From Lycocorax pyrrhopterus obiensis (lineage: Eukaryota; Chordata; Aves; Passeriformes; Paradisaeidae), in NCBI GenBank assembly GCA_014706295.1, contig JACSVZ010000009.1:37575768-37639767 (forward strand): 64,000 nt of DNA. Direction: 5' to 3'. The notes beneath the pieces are model-generated. The model saw only the letters and a list, made by a program, of their open reading frames with translations. It did no database searches and was not told the origin of the DNA. The position numbers and the translations under genes are program-made. Below are positions 1 through 49,354 of the stretch, piece after piece; the first letter of the stretch is position 1; each line of letters starts with the position of its first letter.

Positions 1-108
1 AGAGAGAATGGGGGAGAAAAGAGAGAAGGAGAGAACATGAAAGTGAAGGATGGGAAGGAGAGGGGGAAGAGGAGAGGGGGAAAAGACAGGAAGGGAGGGA
101 GAGCACAG
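1..108. repeat. GA-rich low-complexity tract
   Basis: Nearly pure purine sequence built from GAGAGA, GGGGGA and GGAAG words at the left edge. It may extend outside the window. Confidence 0.8.
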
Positions 109-1599
109 CAGCCCTGGAGTGAAGCTCCTGAGCTCTGGACTTAGATTTCCTTCCATTTAATCTCCATTTTAAAGCCCAATAAAGTGCAGGCTGTGAAATG
201 TTGCTGGTGGACTGGATTCCCTGTGATTCCCTGCATGGAAAGGGGGGCTGAGTGTGGCACAGCTCGGGGGCACCGTGTGAATCCCTGAGGGTTTTCCAGG
301 CAGCTCCCCAAGGTCCCGTTGGCTCTCAGGTTTCACTGCGCTCCCAGGGGATGCTGATGGCTCCCTTGTGATTCCTGCCATCCCAGAAAATGCCAGCTGG
401 CCCTGGAGCAGTGCTTGGAATAACTCTATTGGCAATCAGAATTACCCAAACCGGGGGGTTTTCACTAAACAAGGCCTGGGATTAGGTTTGAGCAAACAGC
501 TCCGTCCCTGCCCAAGTGTTTCACATTCCCGACGTGAGAAACGTGGGAAACAGGGAGGTTTTGGGAGGAGGAAGGGACTCCTGAGGGCAGGAGTGCCAGC
601 AGTGGGAATGTGTGTGGAATCACCACTGGGGATTGCTTCTTTTTAGCCAAACTCCCAAACAGCCCCAAATCTGCCAGGGGACAGCAGGGTGTGATTGCCA
701 CCACTTCTGCTTCGCTTCCCATCGCTCTCTGTTGCCCCCAAAAACCCAGTTTTTATCTCCTGAATCCACCCAGATGGATGTGTGGGCCTGGATTTTGCAT
801 TTTTCCTGGAATTCCGTGGAGGGGGGAATGTCTGGGAGCACTGGAGCACCTCAGTGCACGTTTGCGTGGCCTGGGAGGAGGGGAAAATGGCTTTAAAGGA
901 TTTTTTGGGTGGTGGGGTTGCTCCTCCTTGGGAGCTGAGGGACTTTCCTGGTTATAAATATGAGGCTTCAAGTGCTGAGTTGCAGAATTGGGGAGATTAT
1001 GGGTGAAAAAGAGAAGTACAGGGCTAAAAATGTGGCCGTGGGAATGCGTTTGTCGTGCCCACCCTCAGGAAAAAAGGCAGCAGCTGAGGGGCAGAGGAGG
1101 ATTTGGGGGAAAATCTGGGGATCACTGTGGACCAGGAGTTGAGAAAACCACTCAGACTTCCTTTTTTTCCTGGGAATTACGTAAAAATCCCACCTGATCT
1201 TGGTTCAGTCCCTTTGTTAATCTGATTTTTTTTTTTTCCCCCCTCCCTCTGGAGTTTTGTTCTTTCTGTCTGGGGCTGTTTCTCTGTGGATTCAGTGCAC
1301 AGATGGTCCATAAATGACTTCAGGTGGAAAATCTTCCCACAAAAATAACCTCAGTGCTGACACCTCTGACTTGTTTTCACTGCAGGTGATGCACAGGGCT
1401 ATTTTTTTTTTTCTTAATAGGAGAAGGTATTTTTTGCTAATTGAGAAGGTAAATGACTTCTCTGTGCTTCTTCCAGCAAAATGCAAATATTGATGCAAAT
1501 TCTGAGCAATTTTCTTACATAACAGTTGATTAATCAGGTTATTTTCCCCCTTGGCTATGAGCTCAGTTGGTACCTTGCATTTACCTGGAGATAATAACC

Positions 1600-1865
1600 C
1601 TTTTTCCTCTTTTTTTTCCCTTTTTCCCCTTTTTTCCCCTTTTTTTCCCCTTTTTTCCCTTTTTTCCCTTTTTTCCCCTTTTTTCCCCTTTTTTCCCCTT
1701 TTTCCCCCTTTTTCCCCCTTTTTCCCCCTTTTTCCCCCTTTTTTCCCCGTTTTTCCCCGTTTTTCCCCGTTTTTCCCCTTTTTTCCCCTTTTTCCCCTTT
1801 TTTTCCCCTTTTCCCCCCTTTTCTCCCCTTTTCTCCCCTTTTTTCCCCTTCTTTTTCCTTTTTTT
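1600..1865. repeat. (T4-7 C3-6)n polypyrimidine tract
   Basis: About 260 bases of alternating T runs and C runs with a period near 9-10 and occasional G substitutions at 1749-1771. On the transcribed strand it is a long polypyrimidine stretch, about 1.1 kb before the exon 3 acceptor. The long frames across it (FFPLFSPFFP-like) are artefacts of the repeat. Confidence 0.9.
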
Positions 1866-2932
1866 GTTTTTAATTCAAGCTATTTAAAAAAAAAAATTAA
1901 CCAAATTTGGCAGGAAGATGAAATAGTGGTAATGAACCCTTATGGAATACTACAACTGGATTTTTTTTTTATCCATTCCATAATTATTTATAATCAATTA
2001 TTTTAAACTTTGTTTCCTTAAAGCAAGGATAAGCAGTGGCTCTATTTTGGTGGGCAGCTGAGGACGTTAAATTAATTAAAAATGTTAATTCCAGAAGGAC
2101 AGCAATTATGGCCTCTAACTTTGTCATTCTCTTGGAGTTCAAGATTCTTTTTCTATTTTTCTAATATATCTTATTCAATCTTCCTGCCTGTCTGGAGCAC
2201 CTTCATGGAGATGCAAATAAGGGGATTATTTGTGTGTTTATGTAAATGCCATCTATATGACATCTCATCTATAATATAATCTAATTAATTTCTTTTTTTT
2301 TTGCCTGGAAACCTCTATGAATGGAGATCCAGAGGATGGGAAACATCACAAACACAATTTCCAGCCCTCCCAGACTGCCGGGAGTGGGCATTAAGCACTG
2401 CAAAGTCAATATTTTGGTATCTGCACCCCGTATCAAATTCTTCACTGTGCCCTGAGAGAAGCTGGTTCTCAAATTCCTGTTCACTTGATTTTCTTCTTGC
2501 TTTGCAGACAGGCTTGGAAATTAACGAGGCCGTGAACGGTGATCCAGAAGCAGGAAATAGAATGGGAAGTTTATAAGAAGGAATGTCTCTGAATTTCTCT
2601 GATTTTCTCCAGGGTGCCTGATGGTTTTAAATGCAGTTCAGCTTTTTCTTTCCCATGTTCCACAGATGTTTTGGATGATATCTGATGTCCAGAGAGGTTT
2701 TTCCCCCCCAGGAGAGTGACAGAGATGCCAATAATTCTACAATTCTCTAATTTAGATTTTATTATGAATTTTTTTTGGCTTAAAATTAACTCAATATCTC
2801 ATATTTTCCCCATTCTTTATCACCCAAACTACTTCCTAATTCAGCTCCAACACTTTAAAGACTTAAAAAACGCTGATAATGCAGCTTGAGGATGTCATTA
2901 AAGAGTTTTAATTGTTTTCTTTCTCCTTGCAG

Positions 2933-40569
<37,637 letters not shown>

Positions 40570-40576
40570 ACGAGAG

Positions 40577-43270
40577 GTAAGACCAGAGTAACTTACTCAC
40601 CTCTTCTCCCCCTGATCCCAGTTCTCTCACATTTCAATCTTGCTTTCAGGAGACCCCACAGTATGGGTTTTTTTATATTTTTAGTAGTTGTTTGCTGGTA
40701 ATTATAACACTCACTAATTGAGTGCCTGTTAAGAGGGTTTGCCAGCTGCTGGGGAGAGGTTTTATTTTAATGATTTAGCACTTTAAAGTTTTTTAAAAAC
40801 TGCTCTGGTAAATCTGGCCTGAAGTTCACACGTAGAGGTGTGAAACTCATGTAGTAAAAATACAGTTCTAGAGGTTCCTTCTGCCAATATCATATTCTGC
40901 TTTCTGTACCATGGATGTGTTTCCATGTTGGGATATTCCAGCCTGGGACAGGGATAGAGCAGCTGTCAGTGGCAGCAAGAGGCATCTCCAAATGTGAGTG
41001 TCACCATTTGGCCAACTTTGCACTCTTAGTTCTCTTCATGAAAAAAAAAAATCTAAATATTTTACTTTATTTGCCGGAGTTTGAGGGTTTCTCCTAAGCA
41101 AAAGATGAACAGCATATTCCCAGGAGACTGTTCCATGGACTCCATCCTCCCAATTCTTTCTTTAAATGCTCATTATTGGAGAGACGTTTTATCTGCCTTA
41201 TTTTAGATGATCACTTTATGCCGCAGACATGCCAAGAGCCGGATGGCAGCGAGTGGCTGTGAAAAGCAGCCCAGGGACAGCAAAGCTGTCCCTCCAAGTC
41301 TGGCTTTTTGCCCTCCTTGAGGATTAATTCTGTCTCATGACTCTCTTCATGGTCTGTGGTCTCCTCGAGGCATTCTTGGGTGTTTTTAGCTTTTTTTTGG
41401 GAGTGTTTCATGTCAGGCTTGCATGCCAAGCATCCATCACGCCACACTCAAGCTGTTATTGTGCTGGGGGATTGTTCCTGCTCATTGTGTTTGCCATGAG
41501 CTTCCAGCAACATATTTCCTGTGTGGATAAATTAGGGCAAGGCTTTGCTGAGAGGTTTTGTGCATCAGTCCATTCTGGTCTGAAATTGGCTCTTCCATCT
41601 CATGAGTGAGGTGCCTCTGTCCATCTGCTTTGTTGCATTCTCACCTCTGTGACCAGGCAAAGAGTGGGATACAGAGCCTTGTCAAAGAGTTCTAAACATT
41701 TATTGTAACAGCTACTCTGAGGGGGAAAAGCTGCCTCCTGCCTCAAATAAATGCACCTTTAATCTACCAACTGCAGTGAAATGAAGTGTGAGACTCAAAC
41801 AGGCCACACATGTCAAGTGAACAACTGTAGACGAATAAAAATTGTTAATAAAATAACCGCACTTCGAACTAGATGGGTTTGTAATAACAAGACAGGGCTG
41901 TGGAAGTCAAGAAAAAGCAATCAGGAGGCATAAAACACCCACCAGATATTTTAGATAATGAGGTTTACATCTGAGGGCTGTGGAGCTGAGCAGATTCAGC
42001 CCATGTTGCAGGAGCAACAGGGAAAATGAGGCTGGAGAAAAAGAAGATGGAAGATCTCAGGAGAAACTGGATAAAGTTATGGACTTGGGGTTTCTGGAAA
42101 AATTAGGAAAAATCTGAAAACCAAATGGCAGCCCTACAGTTTGGAATTAAATCGTTTAAACAAAGTGTTCTTGAGTCTTTGCTCATACCTAGAAATAAGT
42201 GTGGAAGATGTAGTCAGGGGAGGCTGGGAAGTGATTGCAGAAGGTCCTTTCTCCTCATTTTTGGTCCTTTGGTTAAGAAGATTATTGGCAAATTCCAACT
42301 GTTTGGCTGTCAAAATTGTGAGTATCTGAGTAATCTGAATTCTGAGCTTGGATGGAAACCCAGGGGTCTGAGTAAGGGTGTTAGTAAAGGTGCTACCAGT
42401 GCAGGGAAAACTTCATCCAGATTATTTCCAGGTTATTGTTGAAACATTCCTATGCTCTGCAGAAAGTGCTTTGGAATGGTGCAGCTCTACCCAGCTGGAA
42501 TTAGAACAGAACTTTCTTTTGTAGTCATTTAACAGCAGTGAAATAAAAGTGAGGTTCCTATTTCAACATTTGCTCTGGAGAGATTTATCTTGTGTTCATT
42601 CATTATTCACCATAAAGATAAAAGACACTTAGTGCTGTTAGACTGGTCAGTGGTTATGATTGATTAACCCAGCAGAGGGAAGAGAAAGAAATGTGGGATT
42701 TAATAAAATGTGCTTGTCTAATGTGCATATATAAAATGACAAAGTATATTTTTATAATATTATAATGATATTATATATAAAGCATTTTAGATATTTCTGT
42801 AAACACTTATTTTATATATATATATATCAGGAAAATATCTCTGTCAGGAGACAGAGAACAGAAGGATGGGTTTGGATTTGTATTTTTTCATCCCTTTGAT
42901 TTATAATTTTCAAACCCCACTGCTGTTACTTTCCTCCCTTATCACGAGATAAACACACACCAGCTCTTCAGCACATCCAGGCAGCCAAGAGAAAAATCCC
43001 ATTAAAGCAATAGAAAACTAAAGAGTAAAAAAAAGTTACACCTTTAGATAGTGTTTGGGTGAGACATAATTCCAGGCTGCAGAATGGTGGCAGAGAGGGA
43101 ATTCCATCAGGAGAGTTGGCTCATTCTGTCTGTGAGACCCAAATTCTGGGGGTTTTTTTGATGTGGTTCCGGATTCATCGCTTTGGTTGCTGCCCGTCCC
43201 ATTTGTGTGCTCTGCTTTCCAATCCCCCACATCCACTAACTGTCCTTCCCTCTCTTGCTCTCTCTGGCAG
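40577..43270 (+). other. KIF5C: KIF5C 3' UTR intron (intron 25)
   Basis: A 2.7 kb intron inferred from the gtaaga donor 8 bases after the stop and the cttgctctctctggcag acceptor at 43254-43270. It contains ordinary sequence and no CR1 fragment. If unspliced it would supply an alternative 3' UTR. Confidence 0.7.
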
Positions 43271-44518
43271 GTCAGTTCCACTTAGCATGTTAAGGACTGT
43301 CATTAAGTCACATTAGTTTCTTTTTTGCCCCTCTCCAACCCGGTCCACGTCCTGTCCATCCTGCGCTTCCCACGGCCATCGGCGACGCCTCGCTCCAGGT
43401 ACTCCGAGCTTCGTAGGATCTCCACGTGTACAGAAGTGTCCAGCTCAGCTCCTCCAGATCCTTGTACGATGTCTGGAACATTCCCACCTCAGTAAGGATG
43501 ATAGGGAGTCTGCCACTCCGAATTCCACGACCCCTTGGCGCTGCTTAGGTTGGGGCTTCTCCACTCAGAGTGATGCTTTTTTTTTCCAAGTCCTCCGTTG
43601 GCATCGGTAATTCCCGACTTCTGGCATCAAGGAATTAATTATTCAATGACCAAGTGCCATCAAAGGCAGGTGATTGTGCTCTGTCATGACTGATTTCCTG
43701 TATAATATACATATTATTTTATATTTTTAGGGGATGAAAATGTGCTGCTATGTGGTTTAATTTTACTGCTTAACATTTTCAGAAGGAAATTTCCCCAAAG
43801 AACCATTTGTAATATTCTGATTTAAAAAAAAAAAAAACAAACTTTGGACTGTATAAAATAACCTTTATTGCAGTACCTGGTAAAGAACAAATGGGATGCA
43901 GAGAAATCTGTTAGTATAGACCTAAGATTTGAAGTTTGGTAGTTCCATGAATTTATCTGTGTGACCTATTTTAAAATTAAGCTCCTATTTCCTCGTAGTT
44001 CTCCCTACAGTGGCGGGTTTCCCTGGAGTGGGAGGGCTTAGCCACGTGTTTGTGAGCCTTGTTCCCTAGGAAGTTTGGAAGGCTTTCAGAATGCTGTGGA
44101 AATCTTGCCTCGGAAAATCCAACAAGCATCTCCCTCCTCCCCCTTTCCCCAAACAAGCCCTGATCTGTTCACACCGGAATTCAGATCCCGGAGGGAACAG
44201 TCCCCTACCAGAACAAAGGAAAGCGAAATCCCCCAAACCCTTCCTTAAAAAATCCAGAAGGAGGTGAGAGTTTTCCACTCAAGCTGTCCTTTGCAGAACA
44301 AATTTGGGAATTCTTTTGCTGGGATGTGAGGAGCACATTGCCAGGGGAAGGGAATGTCTTTCTAAGCCACTATATCCACTCATCCTATGGAAGGTGCGCT
44401 CGTGCTCCAGAGGTAAGGAAAAGCCTTCCTTGGATCTCTCAGACAGGAAATTTCCATCTTCCCAGCAAGGGGGCACTGGAATTGCTCTGGGAAGGTTCTG
44501 CTGGCAGGCAGAAGGTGC

Positions 44519-44640
44519 TGCTCCTCCTCCTCCTCCTCCTCCCTCCCTCCCTCCCTCCACATCTCCCGGGGCAGGTGGGACTCCAGGAAGCCGGGATTCT
44601 AGGAAGCCTCCGGGAAGCCGGGATTCCAGGAAGGCTCCGG
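44519..44640. repeat. (CTC)n/(CCCT)n tract and ~30-bp imperfect repeat in the 3' UTR
   Basis: Seven CTC triplets followed by five CCCT units, then imperfect copies of ccgggattccaggaag (44592-44638). This is a GC- and pyrimidine-rich island inside an otherwise AT-rich UTR. Confidence 0.8.
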
Positions 44641-45042
44641 CCGAGCGTAGCCCTCTGGTCTTCTTTTGCAGACGTTTGCTCTTCTTTAATTTGAGATTGG
44701 TTGGGATTTTTTTAATTTCTGAATGTGTAGGTGTAGAACTCTTCAGTTCTGTAGAGCGTTTTGGAAGATTGTGAGTTGATTTTAGATATTTTTTTCTACT
44801 GAAATTAGAGTGTTGCAAAGTAAGTTGGACTTAATTTAACTGGTTTTGTTTTTTGTTTTTTTGTTTTGTTTTTTTTAATGTTGCACTATTTTGGGGGAGC
44901 ATTTTGCTAAACATATTTAATGAAGTTGCAGATTTGCATGTATTTAATTTATTTTGTATTTTCCAAAGTTTTATATTTTCTTTCGTTGCGTGCATGTGCA
45001 CTGCCAGAAGAATGAACTGTGAACTTGCCATATGCAATCTTT

Positions 45043-45048
45043 AATAAA
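45043..45048 (+). terminator. KIF5C: Proximal poly(A) signal of KIF5C
   Basis: Canonical AATAAA after tgcaatctt, followed by atcactaactcagaactact. It would give a 3' UTR of about 1.8 kb. Use inferred from sequence only. Confidence 0.6.
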
Positions 45049-46246
45049 ATCACTAACTCAGAACTACTCTGTGCTATCTTACCAGCTGGTCAGAGCTGAG
45101 GTTTCTACTAGGAATTAATAATCCTCATGTTTTGGTTCTAGGAAAAGATCCCAAGCTTATTTGCTGTCGACGATTTTGTATTGTAGGCAAACTTTCTGTT
45201 GCGTCTCTCAGAGTTTGGTACGGAATTCTACTGTAAATGCAGCATTCATGACAACAAAAAGGTCTGGATTCCTCAAGGCATCACCAGGAATTTTTTGGGG
45301 GCAGCTTCCTGTAGCTTGAGGGATAAGTGAACCTGGACATCTCTTCCTCGTGCTGGTGCTGATCAGCCAGTCAGTGCCACCAGCAGGAAAACGGTGAAGT
45401 TTCTCCAAGTTCACTTCAACACCAACACTGCAGGAGGGCTTTCAGAAATGCCCCAAAGATGCCTGAGGCTAAAATCCTCAAAATGAAATACCTAAGGTAT
45501 TTAATAATTGCAAATTATGAATTCTCAGTTGAACATACTCTGCTTGTATCAATTTTTATTTTCGAAGCCTATTTTAAGTAGGCGACTTCAGTTTGTATCG
45601 CCTGTTGTATATTCAACTTTTGTACCGTTTTTAAGGCTTTCACCTTTTATATCTGGAAAGGAAAACCACACATCTGCTCTGCAGAGATCAGAACCTGTCT
45701 CTTGCTGTTTCCTGACCCCATCTTCCTTTCTTTGCTCTTTGAGTGTTGTGTTCTATTTATTCCAGGCTCATTTTAAAGTTGTGGTTTGTACAGCGCAAAT
45801 GGAATTTCACATCTAAAGATGTCATGCATGGGACAAATCGGGGTGGAAATACCATTCCCGAATGGAAAACGGATTTCAGATGGATCTAAAGTGCATATTG
45901 TTCTTTTTGCTAGTAATTAAAAACTATTTCTGGCTCACTTGAGCTTCTCTTAATGATATGTTCAAATATCTTGTGTTTGTCCTTGAGTTCACGTTTCATC
46001 GACTTGTTTTCTGGAAAGCAAGGAAGGTTTTAAGCTTGGAAAGACCTTGGCTGATGCATTTTTAAGTTTTGTATTAAACTCAACAAGGGTGAGAGTTGGA
46101 TTATCCTGAATATACTGAAAACTTAAAAATAAGTCACAAAAAAATTTTGCTACAACAATTCCTGCCCACAGAGCCTTGAGTAGCTTTTCGATTCCACTTT
46201 ATAATGGACTAAGATGCACATTTGCCTGAAATCTTTATAAATTATA

Positions 46247-46482
46247 GGATCATGGAATGGTTTGGTTGGGAGGGATCTTACAGGTCAGCTGATTCCACCC
46301 CCTGCCATGGGCAGGGACACCTTCCACTATCCCAGGGTGCTCCAAGCCCCGTCCAGCCTGGCCTTGGACACTGCCAGGGATCCAGGGGCAGCCACAGCTT
46401 CTCTGGGCACCCTGTGCCAGGGCCTCCCCACCCTCACAGAATTCCTGCCCAATATCCCATCTATCCCTGCCCTAAGGCTTGA
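46247..46482 (-). mobile_element. CR1 LINE 3' fragment inside KIF5C 3' UTR
   Basis: Reverse-complement CR1 beginning ggatcatggaatggtttggt and gggagggatcttacaggtca, with ccatgggcagggacaccttc and gcagccacagcttctctggg. An AATAAA follows immediately at 46484. It lies between the proximal and distal poly(A) signals, so the long transcript should include it. Confidence 0.9.
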
Positions 46483-47174
46483 AAATAAACAAAATCAAGA
46501 ATTTTAATTTGAACATGGTTTTATTTGAAGAAATGTTTTAACCAAAATGACGGTGAAGGCCCAAAAGGAAAAGGGCTCATCAGATTCCCCTTGCTGGAGG
46601 AGAAATACCTCACGTAACCACGACTGAAGTACTCCTCCATGGGGAAAAAGGGAAAACAAATGGGCAGGATAATCCAAATCTCCCCTTGCTTTGACTCTTG
46701 TCCTCACTGTGCCTGTAGGAACCGCGCCGTGCACCGGCACCATCCGCTGTGCAGGATGGCAACACCGCTCCACCGCCCGGCAGGGCCGCCCCGCTGGCTG
46801 CGGGGGAGCCACGGGGCTGAGGCATTCTGTAGATTTATACCTGTCTAGTTTGTAAAGTGTGTAATGTGTACTGCAGATGTGTATTCTCTGGGCTCTATGT
46901 ATCTTTACAGTAGTGTTCAATTTAGGAAAAAAAAAACAAACAAAAAAAAGAAATAAATGGTGGACACGTTTTGCTGGTAACAAGGGGAAATTTTTTTTGC
47001 CATTGCATCAAATGATGCTGAACTGTATTAAACTCTTGATAGCAGACCTGAACCCTCCTCCTTCCCCCAGCCCGTGGAGAGAAGTCTTTTATCTTCGTGC
47101 TGAAGTTCTGTCGGAGATGGATGGATACACTGGCAGACTGCATGATGTATCATTCGAAATCCGTTACAGTGGAA

Positions 47175-47180
47175 AATAAA
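47175..47180 (+). terminator. KIF5C: Distal poly(A) signal of KIF5C
   Basis: AATAAA in ccgttacagtggaaaataaa, followed by actgaactgaactctgccgt and then, within tens of bases, a CR1 element. This is the most likely end of the long mRNA. Confidence 0.6.
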
Positions 47181-47214
47181 ACTGAACTGAACTCTGCCGT
47201 GTGGGCCTGGTGTG

Positions 47215-47500
47215 ACACGGGACAGGGCAGGGACAGCTCCCTGTGACAGGGACAGGACTCAGGGAACGGCTGGAGCTGTGCCAGGGCATGTGTAGGGTGG
47301 GTATCAGGAAAAGGTTCTTCCCCCAGAGGGTGCTGGGCACTGAACATTCCCCAGGGAATGGGCACAGCCCCGAGGCTGCCAGAGCTCCAGGAGTGTTTGG
47401 ACAGTGCTGCCAGGGATGCATGGGGTGGGATTTTGGGGTGTCTGTGCAGGGCCAGGAGCTGGCCTCAATGGCTGCCTTCCCACTGAGGATATTCCCTGAT
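47215..47500 (+). mobile_element. CR1 LINE 3' fragment
   Basis: Plus-strand fragment with gctggagctgtgccagggca, ggaaaaggttcttcccccag, agagctccaggagtgtttgg and gtgctgccagggatgcatgg. Same subtype as the copies at 29.2 and 55.2 kb. It starts just past the KIF5C distal poly(A) signal. Confidence 0.85.
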
Positions 47501-47607
47501 TCCATGAGTGACCCATTCAATGGAACTGCACTGCAGAGCGGGCTGAGTCCATGTCCAAGGCCATGCTCTGGATTCCAGCTTTCCTTCTACACCTGTAGCA
47601 AGTCATT

Positions 47608-47768
47608 CACAAAATCCCAGAATCCCAGACTGGATTGGTTGGAAGGGACCTTAAAGCCCATCCCATTCCACCCTTGCCATGGGCAGGGACACCTCCCACT
47701 ATCCCGGGTTGCTCCAAGCCCTGTCCAACCTGGCCTTGGACACTTCCAGGGATCCAGGGGCACTGATG
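47608..47768 (-). mobile_element. CR1 LINE 3'-end fragment
   Basis: Reverse-complement copy: caaaatcccagaatcccaga, ttggttggaagggaccttaa, gccatgggcagggacacctc and ggccttggacacttccaggg. Confidence 0.87.
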
Positions 47769-48930
47769 AAAAGGTTTGGGTGACAGGAGAATGAACACAG
47801 CATCATTTTAAATTTTGTTAATAAATAATTGCATCTTCTCTACTACCTCTCCATGGATATATTCCTTCTTCCTCCTCTTTTTCAGTAGCCTGGAGGATGA
47901 CAGAGAGCCTCTTCCACTTCCCCTGTGCATGTATTTCCATTTTTATAGGAATATTCCACTCACTTTATGTAATGGAGTAGAAGTTCCTGTGTCCTTGCCA
48001 CTTCCCTAAAGTCATACTCGGGAGCTTTATAAAGAGCTTATTTCCAGTAATTATTACTCTGAGCATTTCTCAATTAAATCATTACTTTTCTCCTCAGCAA
48101 TGCAAATCCCGGGCGCTCCAAGGTTTCTGTAGGAATGGATTGCTCTCTTTGTTATTTTGCTGCTGAGTAGACTCCTAATGAGGATTATGTGTTTTTTGCA
48201 CCATAAAAAAAAACCATGAGCAGACTTAGAAATTAGTCCAGTAAAATTTGGAGTCGATTATTAAAAAAAATTGAATAAATTTGGGATTGTGATAAATTTT
48301 GGGTTCAGTGCGTAAGAGGCACTTGCTCACCCTCTGAGAAGCTCCTGCAGGATGAGGATGGCTCCACCCGGGAAGAAGAGGCTTTCCAGGGTAGATGGTT
48401 TATATTAAGGAGAGCAGATGAGAAGTCCAAACATTCCCCAAAAGTCCTGCAGAGGAAGGCAAACAGTGCAGGGTGCCAGAGCTTTCTCCATGAGTCAAAA
48501 AATACTCACCCTTCAAGATCTTCTCGATAAAGCTCATGCCTGGAGGATGAACTCAATTAGAGCGCAGACTGTTTGCAAGTGTATCCCTACAATTTCGTGT
48601 TCGGAATGTGGGATTGCAGCAGTTAATTAACTCTATGAAAACATCACAAATTACTGTATCCATTTCCAAGATTTCAGCTTTCGCAAGAGCGCAGCGAAAA
48701 CAAAGGAACGGGAGTTGCATCCCTAGAAAAATCCTCACTGCTAGGCTGCCGCTATTGATTCAAACACTTCTCAGCTGAAACTGAAACACTTTATCTTCCA
48801 GCAGAGCTGATCCCAGGGGAAGCTGTATTTATCCTAAAATGACGCTATTCCGTAGTTCGGGATCAAGATCCCTGGTGGTCGCCTCGATGCGCTGTGATGG
48901 AAAACTGATGGGTGGATCCCGGGGCAGGGG
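47769..48930. other. Intergenic region between KIF5C and CpG island
   Basis: About 1.2 kb with no gene, CR1 or long open frame that I can support. The last 300 bases before the CpG island become less AT-rich and may hold promoter-proximal sequence of the downstream gene. Confidence 0.5.
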
Positions 48931-48934
48931 GTGT

Positions 48935-49350
48935 CGGGGAGGTCTCGCTTCCAAGGATCCCCGGGACGTTCGGGAGCCGGCCCCTCTCTCCCCGCAGGTG
49001 TCCGGGTCCCGCCCTGCCCGCAGGTGCCACCGCCCCGGGGGCGGGCACGGCGTGTCCGAGCCGCCCGCTCCGCCCCGGCCCCTCCTCCGCCGACCCCGCC
49101 CGCACGGCCGGGGCGAACAGCCCGGTGTCCTGCAGCTCCGGTGTCCTGCAGCTCCGGTGTCCTTCTGCTCCGGTGTCCTTCTGCTCCCGTGTCCCGGTGT
49201 CCCGCTGCTCCCGTGTCCCGGTGTCCCGGCACGGAGGTGAGTGCGGGGAAGGGGCCCCGGAGGGGAGCGGGGAGCGGGGCGGGCTCGGGGCTGCGGGTCC
49301 CGCTCTGCCGCCGCCGGTGATGCTGAGCCGCGTTCCAGCCCCGGCGGGAG
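48935..49350 (+). promoter_or_regulatory. CpG island, candidate promoter of next gene (possibly LYPD6B)
   Basis: Sharp switch to very GC-rich sequence with frequent CG dinucleotides and GC boxes (ccccgggggcgggcacgg at about 49033-49050). It contains a short CCGGTGTCC repeat at about 49125-49230 and is the only such island in the window, typical of a vertebrate promoter. In mammals the gene after KIF5C on the same strand is LYPD6B. No transcription start can be fixed from sequence. Long frames across the island are typical of stop-poor GC-rich DNA and are not called as genes. Confidence 0.65.
49125..49236 (+). other. Candidate 5' non-coding exon end with consensus donor
   Basis: Inside the CpG island the sequence cggcacggag is followed by gtgagtgcgggg; GT is at 49237-49238 and matches the donor consensus. 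This is the expected layout of a first non-coding exon. The exon start is arbitrary here. Assignment to LYPD6B rests on conserved gene order only. Confidence 0.35.
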
Positions 49351-49354
49351 CGAC

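Larger units (their letters stand above)
1..2932 (+). other. KIF5C: KIF5C intron 2, 3' part
   Basis: Non-coding sequence ahead of the first visible KIF5C exon. I looked for the preceding exon, which should encode the segment around KPYVFDRV and QVYNACAKQIVK, and did not find it, so the window appears to open inside intron 2. The stretch contains a GA-rich start, a long T/C tract at about 1600-1865 and several T runs. The short open frames here have no recognisable protein character. Confidence 0.75.
43271..47200 (+). other. KIF5C: KIF5C 3' UTR exon
   Basis: Inferred terminal non-coding exon. The acceptor is strong and the ~3.9 kb length is like the long 3' UTR of mammalian KIF5C (from memory). 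AATAAA hexamers lie at 45043-45048, 46484-46489, 46952-46957 and 47175-47180; the last and first are the best candidates for long and short isoforms. The UTR holds a T-rich stretch (about 44840-44880), CTC and CCCT runs near 44521-44557, and a reverse-strand CR1 fragment at 46247-46480. The exact 3' end cannot be fixed without transcripts. Confidence 0.7.

Noticed and set aside
1..2932. Search for KIF5C exon 2 (residues about 43-72)
   Set aside because: No frame on the + strand encodes KPYVFDRV or the ACAKQIVK end; the exon is taken to lie upstream.
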